From Sphingopyxis sp. GW247-27LB (GTDB lineage: Bacteria > Pseudomonadota > Alphaproteobacteria > Sphingomonadales > Sphingomonadaceae): 64,000 nucleotides of DNA. Positions within the stretch are counted from its first letter, which is position 1, and every line of letters begins with the position of its first letter. The translations under genes were made by a program, and so were the position numbers. The notes beneath the pieces are model-generated. The model had not been told where the DNA came from. It was given only the letters and a program-made list of their open reading frames with translations, and searched no databases. The stretch lies in the NCBI RefSeq assembly GCF_002277025.1, contig NZ_NIWD01000002.1, positions 1 to 64,000 of the forward strand, read 5' to 3'. Shown here one piece after another: positions 62,790 to 64,000 of the stretch.

Positions 62790-62819
62790 GGGCGGTGCCG
62801 CGAGGCACCGCCCTTTTTT
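62790..62819 (+). terminator. Rho-independent terminator of rplJL
   Basis: A perfect 10-bp stem (GGGCGGTGCC with GGCACCGCCC) and GCGA loop are followed by TTTTTT. It ends the rplJ-rplL transcript and could also serve the convergent gene on the other strand, given the upstream A-run. Confidence 0.93.
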
Positions 62820-62840
62820 CATGGCGTTCCAGCGGAGCGA

Positions 62841-63878
62841 TCAGCGACGGGTCCAGCCAGGGCGAAGATCGCCGGAGCGGCCGCGGGCGGGCTCGGGGCG
62901 GCGCACTTCCTGCTCGACCGGCGCGGGTTCGACGCGGTGCGAGATTTCCCACGCGCTCGCGGGCTTGCGGCGCAGGTCCTTCTGCCCGGCCAGCGTGTCC
63001 TCATAGGCCTGGCGCTCCTGCTGATCGAGGAAGCGCGCACGTTTCAGTCGCTTGGCAAGGGTAGCGAACGGATTGTCGGGCGTCGGCCCGGCGAGCGCCA
63101 TCGCTTCGTGGCGACCCATGCTGCCGTGCGGCGCCGCGGCGAAAGCCGGCGTGGAGCGCGGCTCGGGCGGTGCGGCGGGCGCAACCGGCTCGGCGGCGGG
63201 CGGGCTATAGGGGACCGCTTCGGCCGCCGCCATCTCCTCGTAACTCATGCCTTCGTCGATCGCTTCGCCCGCGTGGCGGCGGCGGCGGGCAAAGGCAAGG
63301 CCGGCACCGCCGACGATCAGCAGCGCGGCGGCACCGCCCGCCAGCTCCCAGGGAAAATCACCGTCGGCCGGGGCGGCCGTTTCGACCGGAGCCGGCACGG
63401 CGTCGGCGACCGGTTCGGGCAGGGTCGTCATGGGCGCGGTTGTCGATCCGGCTTCCGTTCCAGACACCGCATCGGCCGACGCTTCGGCAGGGGCGGGCGC
63501 GGCGGCTTTCGGCGAAGCGGCGGGGGCCCGTTCGGCGCTGCGCTGGCGGGGCGCGGGGCGCTCGGCGCGCTCGGACGCCGTCGAGGCGGCGGGCGCCTCG
63601 GCCTTGGGCGCGGGCTCGTCGGGAACGGGCGGCAGGTCGAGCGGCACGCGGATGACGGGCTTGGGCGCCGGCGTTTGCGCGGTCTGCTGCGCCGGGGCGG
63701 GTGCTGTCGGGTTGGGTGCAGGGGCAGGCGCCGGGGCTGCGACCGGCGGCGGCGTGCCGACGGGCGAGGTCATCGGAACGGTCGGGGTCTCCTGCGCCAA
63801 AGCGGCGGGAGCGGAGAGAGCCAGGAACGCGGCAATCGCGCTCATGGCGGGGCGGGAGAGGGGAATATTCTTTGTCAT
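62841..63878 (-). CDS. Pro/Ala-rich secreted single-pass membrane protein, unknown
   Basis: 345-residue protein. A signal peptide (about residues 1-28, ending ALAQE) is followed by a long Pro/Ala-rich, low-complexity stretch (30-170). One membrane helix (about 178-198, WELAGGAAALLIVGGAGLAFA) ends in RRRRH, so the C-terminal 140 residues are cytoplasmic. That part contains a charged segment DNPFATLAKRLKRARFLDQQERQ. Layout suggests envelope spanning, but no family is recognised. The ribosome binding site is weak. Confidence 0.75.
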   Translation of the reverse strand: MTKNIPLSRPAMSAIAAFLALSAPAALAQETPTVPMTSPVGTPPPVAAPAPAPAPNPTAPAPAQQTAQTPAPKPVIRVPLDLPPVPDEPAPKAEAPAASTASERAERPAPRQRSAERAPAASPKAAAPAPAEASADAVSGTEAGSTTAPMTTLPEPVADAVPAPVETAAPADGDFPWELAGGAAALLIVGGAGLAFARRRRHAGEAIDEGMSYEEMAAAEAVPYSPPAAEPVAPAAPPEPRSTPAFAAAPHGSMGRHEAMALAGPTPDNPFATLAKRLKRARFLDQQERQAYEDTLAGQKDLRRKPASAWEISHRVEPAPVEQEVRRPEPARGRSGDLRPGWTRR

Positions 63879-64000
63879 GGCGAAGGAGAAACGAGCGGCG
63901 CTCGCAAAGTGCTGCCGAAAAGCGCCGGTTTTCGCGATGAACGGTGGCCGCCGGGCGGCTGGACGAAGAATCGGGCCCCCTTCGTCGTGTCCAAGAACCG

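Overview
The window reads as chromosome of a Sphingomonadales alphaproteobacterium, most like Sphingopyxis or a relative. The basis is high GC, dense coding, the rpsB-tsf-pyrH-frr-uppS-cdsA-dxr-rseP-bamA backbone without lpx genes (sphingomonads replace lipopolysaccharide with glycosphingolipids), and many foldback repeats between genes. The species call is inference from protein recollection, not from a search. No rRNA, tRNA, CRISPR array or prophage was seen.

Left part (1-8.1 kb): a hexuronate-utilisation locus. It holds a TonB-dependent receptor cut short at its 3' end, a LacI-type regulator, fructuronate reductase (uxuB), glucuronate isomerase (uxaC) and a divergent MFS hexuronate transporter. 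A perfect 14-bp palindrome overlaps the uxaC -35 box. At 8.1-12.3 kb lies a metal-sensing cassette of three small genes in CnrY-CnrX-CnrH order (anti-sigma, periplasmic sensor, ECF sigma), followed by copA and copB. The same promoter, TGAGGG-N16-CGTATG, precedes both the regulatory operon and copAB, so the sigma factor probably controls itself and the copper oxidase.

Middle (12.3-24.3 kb): a DUF4126 membrane protein, Nudix hydrolase, nitrilase-fold amidase, M16 protease, KefB-type antiporter, isocitrate dehydrogenase and psd-pssA for phosphatidylethanolamine. From 24.5 to 36.1 kb is a long co-directional run for translation, isoprenoid and phospholipid synthesis and outer-membrane assembly, ending with fabZ and rpmE.

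36-48 kb holds glycerol kinase, a DEAD-box helicase, an MHS-type transporter, two convergent alpha/beta hydrolases, a GGDEF protein, malate synthase G, a SugE/Gdx guanidinium exporter with a candidate guanidine-II-like leader, and a tandem PilZ protein. 48.5-64 kb holds pieces of the usual secE-nusG-rplKAJL cluster, here broken up: tesB lies between nusG and rplK, and about 10 kb separates rplA from rplJL. That 10 kb carries arr (rifamycin ADP-ribosyltransferase), a VOC protein, ccmB and ccmA, a zincin, a pterin dehydratase, a DUF3857/transglutaminase/TPR protein, DUF2218 with a YqjI-like PadR regulator, and a GT2 synthase with an outer-membrane barrel.

At least five families of 75-130 bp foldback repeats sit between genes, several directly in front of start codons. 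No wholly new system is evident. The best leads are the CnrYXH-copAB wiring, the candidate guanidine leader, the split ribosomal operon, and the repeats.
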